From the NCBI GenBank assembly GCA_946902875.1, contig OX336353.1, positions 20,969,151 through 21,033,150 on the forward strand: DNA of 64,000 nucleotides, read 5' to 3'. Source of the DNA: Nematopogon swammerdamellus. Its lineage: Eukaryota > Arthropoda > Insecta > Lepidoptera > Adelidae. The translations under genes and the position numbers were made by a program. Positions within the stretch are counted from its first letter, which is position 1. Every line of letters begins with the position of its first letter. Shown piece after piece: positions 61,601 to 64,000 of the stretch. Under the pieces are notes generated by a model that had not been told where the DNA came from, made no database searches, and saw nothing but the letters and a program-made list of their open reading frames with translations.

Positions 61601-63943
61601 GTCCGAACCAACCAAATGAACCCAAACTCGAGGGGGTTACTAGTAACGGTCGAATAGTTCCACTGTCCACCTCCTGTCTCCATCATCAGACCCTCGTCAC
61701 CAAGTGTATTGGTGGAAGTATGGAGCACTCGTCCGAACCAACCAAATGAGCCCAAACTCGAGGGGGTTACTAGTAACGGTTGAAGAGTTCCACTGCCCAC
61801 CTTCTGTCTCCATCATCAGACCCTCGTCACCAAGTGTATTAGTAGAAGTATGGCCCACTCGTCCGAACCAATGAAATGAGCCCAAACTCGAGAGGGTTAC
61901 TAGTAACGGTTGAAGAGTTCCACTGTCCACCTTCTGTCTCCATCGTCAAACCCTCGTCACCAAGTGTATTGGTGGAATTATGGCACACTCGTCCAAACCC
62001 ACCAAATGAGTACAAACCCGGGCGGGTTAAACCCTACCACCTAGTAATATAAGAAGGGAGTCATATCCCTTAGTCGCCTTTTACAACATACACGGGGAGA
62101 GATGCAGTGGGGCTATTCTTTTAAAGTACCGGCCCCACACGGTACATCAGTTTCTTTGGCGTTTTGATAGACGTATTTGTACATTTCGGCACAATGCAAA
62201 ATTTATACTATTTAAACCGGCGAAGTGTGAGTCGAACTCGCTTGGTTTCTTCTATGGGAACCCCGTAAATATTTTACTTTTTCTTATTTTTATTATTTGT
62301 TGTTATATCGGCCATAATAACACATATTCTTTCAACGGGCTACCTATTACGGTTCAACAGATACAGCCCTCGACGAATGAGTGCGCGTTGGCTGGCTACC
62401 GCGCTAATTTAACGGTGCGTGCGCCCAAACTTAGCAAATATTCACGCTGTGAAAATAACACTGGAAATGTGTGACCCTCCTTATATTAATAGGTTGGAAG
62501 GTGAAGGGTTAAAATTCCCGCACAGCTCTGAGTTTTTATATTTTATTTACTTAGCGGTCCCCCGACTCCTTTAAGTAAGTAAACAGAAATAATTTTAGAC
62601 TTTTTTAGAGTCGGGGGTTTTTTAAATTTGTAATTTAACTTTTATTTCAAGCTTTTTAAAAAAAACCGCATCGAAATCGGTCCACTTTTTAAGATAATAA
62701 TTTTTTTTCTTACTTAATTACTTGATTACAAACATAGCTAAGAACCATCCCAATTAAACAAGCTTCCTAATAAAAAAAACCGCATCCAAATCGGTCCATC
62801 CGTTTGAGAGCTACGATGCCACAGACAGACACACAGAAACACACACACACCCCTCCGTTTTTTTCGTCGGGGGTTCACAAATTAGTACAGAATAATAAGC
62901 AAGTGAGGAACTCAGCACTCGATGCCCAAAGCCCGAACACATCCAGGCCCGTTGCAAGTAGAAGGTTTCAATTTTGGAGAACTTGACCAGTGTGCAGCCA
63001 ATTGTAGATATCTGTATGTCGCTGATTTGAAGCCTATCCAATGCTTTAAATTTATTAGAACCATAAAAATGTGATGAAAACAAAATACCTGAGTGACTTC
63101 TGTCCGCCGACATCCCAGATGTTGAGCTTGTAGCCGCGGTGCTCCAGAGTCTTGATGTTAAAGCCGAGCGTAGGCGAGATCGTATCGATCTCTTCACCGT
63201 TGAACCGCCTCAGAATAGTCGTCTTCCCCGCATTGTCGAGCCCGCTGGTGACATGCGTGTTAAGGAATGCACTCTTGTACTTCAGCATAACTTGACAACA
63301 TGACTTGGAGATGGATAAAACAATTGTAAAACGGAAACACGAAAAAACTGATAAGTGCCGGTTGGGGCAATATTATACAAGCTGTTTTGAAAACAAAACT
63401 GTTTTTTTTTGTCAGCCTCGGTAGGTCAGTGATGCGGTCGGTCGACTGTTATTAAGCAACCCTGAGCGCGATCTGTAGCTGGATGGGTGACAGCTCGACC
63501 GTTGGAGGCTGACTGTGGTTCGGATTCCACGTAAAACTAGCTCCCTTCTCTTCTTACCTTACTAGATGGTAGGGTTTATCCCACCCGGGTTGGTATCACC
63601 AACTGAATGAAATGTTTGTAGAAACGGCTATGTAAATAGTTCGTGTTTTCTGTCCAGTTCAGTGTAGCCGACACGAAATTAAGGGAAGCACTGACATGGC
63701 ACCTAGTTCATCCGGTGTTATGGGCTGACATCACGGATGTTGTAGGTGATGTAGCCAAGAGTCAGTTTCCATAAAAAAAAGTAAAGACACATGTAGTAAC
63801 CAGACATTGGAAACCAGAGTTGGATACTTTACTATAGGTCAAAAAGTAGTATTACATCTACGCGGCGTTAAAGGATACAGCATGAGGATCCGCATCTCCT
63901 TCTCTTTCTGTCGCAGCTTCTTCAGTATCGAGAGGAAGCCCAT
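58502..63943 (-). CDS. Arl2: ADP-ribosylation factor-like 2 GTPase, four exons, 184 residues
   Basis: Exons (minus) 63943-63879, 63244-63089, 60131-59933 and 58636-58502 total 555 nt, 184 codons plus TAG, the exact length of metazoan ARL2. All introns are GT-AG and phases fit (2,2,0). Seen: G1 loop GLDNAGKT at 23-30, switch I Thr47 in SPTLGFN, WDVGGQ with Gln70, NKRD at 125-128 and CSAVTG near 158. Gly2 is present, though ARL2 is not normally myristoylated. Known role: binds tubulin cofactor D and the effectors BART and PDE6-delta, and acts in tubulin assembly and lipidated-protein release. It lies convergent to pinin. The intron between exons 2 and 3 holds a 130-bp satellite, and the intron between exons 3 and 4 holds a LINE and a dispersed repeat. 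All catalytic motifs are intact. Confidence 0.96.
58729..59002 (+). repeat. Dispersed ~280-bp repeat in Arl2 intron 3, partner of 13685-13978
   Basis: Long identical blocks with 13685-13978, differing by small indels in the GC-rich part. Confidence 0.7.
59465..59817 (+). pseudogene. jockey-like LINE ORF2 C-terminus in Arl2 intron 3
   Basis: [20 protein letters not shown] and, after one frame shift, [20 protein letters not shown] followed by LPAHIFP and [12 protein letters not shown]. It continues, at family level, from the region seen at 25499-25797. Confidence 0.82.
59933..60131 (-). CDS. Arl2: Arl2 exon 3
   Basis: Acceptor AAAAACAG; encodes [20 protein letters not shown] through the NKRD motif to IREV; donor GAG|GTGAGG, phase 0. 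Confidence 0.95.
60132..60583. other. Arl2 intron 2, part with CRE-like palindrome
   Basis: GC-richer stretch at 60420-60510 containing GTGACGTCAC. No gene is seen. Confidence 0.35.
60584..60647 (+). repeat. Left member of an inverted pair flanking the satellite
   Basis: GAAATGTACAAATACGTCTA TCAAAACG has its inverse at 62141-62206. Confidence 0.6.
60794..61990. repeat. 130-bp satellite: one inverted plus eight direct units
   Basis: CCCTCGTCACCAAGTGTATT (or a near variant) recurs at 61051, 61181, 61310, 61440, 61561, 61691, 61821 and 61951, mostly 130 bp apart. The first unit (about 60794-60930) is in inverse orientation. Frames are open in all phases because the unit is nearly stop-free; they are not genes. 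Confidence 0.92.
61998..62150 (-). repeat. SINE family 1 / repeat family 3 junction, minus
   Basis: GGGCGGGTTAAACCCTACCACCTAG (family 1 module) followed by CCCTTAGTCGCCTTTTACAA and GTACCGGCCCCACACGG (family 3). Confidence 0.6.
62141..62206 (-). repeat. Right member of the inverted pair flanking the satellite
   Basis: CGTTTTGATAGACGTATTTG onward is inverse to 60584-60647. Confidence 0.6.
62207..63088. other. Remainder of Arl2 intron 2 with dispersed-repeat pieces
   Basis: Two AAAAAACCGCATCxAAATCGGTCCA segments near 62660 and 62775 and a (CACA)n run near 62835. No gene. Confidence 0.5.
63089..63244 (-). CDS. Arl2: Arl2 exon 2
   Basis: Acceptor GTCACCAG; encodes the P-loop through VGGQKSL; donor AG|GTATTT, phase 2. 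Confidence 0.95.
63411..63782 (+). repeat. SINE family 1 in Arl2 intron 1
   Basis: GTCAGCCTCGGTAGGTCAGT head to an A-run at 63773-63780, antisense to Arl2. Confidence 0.8.
63879..63943 (-). CDS. Arl2: Arl2 exon 1
   Basis: [20 protein letters not shown] start, donor CT|GTATCC, phase 2. Confidence 0.94.
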
Positions 63944-64000
63944 TCTCTAACGTCCCACACAGTCCAGTTCTTTTACACTGAATACACCAAATCGATCACC

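Noticed and set aside
60882..61930. Many overlapping ORFs of 70-130 codons
   Set aside because: Produced by a 130-bp satellite with few stops in any frame; peptides repeat by unit.
60794..61990. CRISPR-like array
   Set aside because: Units are contiguous with no unique spacers, and the genome is eukaryotic.

Overview
This is a eukaryotic, AT-rich, intron-bearing window from an insect, almost certainly a lepidopteran. The repeat fauna points there: short Helitrons beginning TCCTTACC and ending in a GC hairpin plus CTAG, jockey-like and RTE-like LINE pieces, and tRNA-headed SINEs. The two host genes have insect-sized exons and introns. No bacterial-type features, rRNA genes or CRISPR arrays are present.

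Layout. (1) 1-13.2 kb is virus- or Polinton-derived. The C-terminal part of a protein-primed family B DNA polymerase (PolB) runs in from the left edge, with a decayed second copy of its C-terminus behind it. Next comes a giant imperfect palindrome (arms about 1104-6099 and 7468-13180, spacer about 1.4 kb). Each arm carries mirror copies of a small conserved element protein with the same early stop, a Ser/Pro/Tyr-rich fragment, small ORFs, a GC-rich short-repeat block and a BIR-type IAP gene that is broken differently in the two arms. (2) 13.2-47 kb is gene-poor nested mobile DNA: SINEs, LINE fragments, several foldback/TIR elements, Helitrons (one with a hexanucleotide array and a 68-bp minisatellite), a 15-bp minisatellite at two loci, and GC-rich islands. 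(3) 47-55.8 kb holds pinin (pnn) on +, six exons, 456 aa. (4) 55.8-58.3 kb is a repeat-rich gap with two unrecognised exon-like ORFs. (5) 58.5-63.94 kb holds Arl2 on -, four exons, 184 aa, with a 130-bp satellite in its largest intron.

How the parts relate. Pinin (splicing / exon-junction factor) and Arl2 (small GTPase of tubulin folding and ciliary lipid-protein traffic) are convergent neighbours with no evident functional link. All coordinates for them come from reading splice junctions and checking phase; both models close in frame. The palindromic region looks like the inverted, decayed end of a PolB-encoding element. It is the most unusual part of the window.
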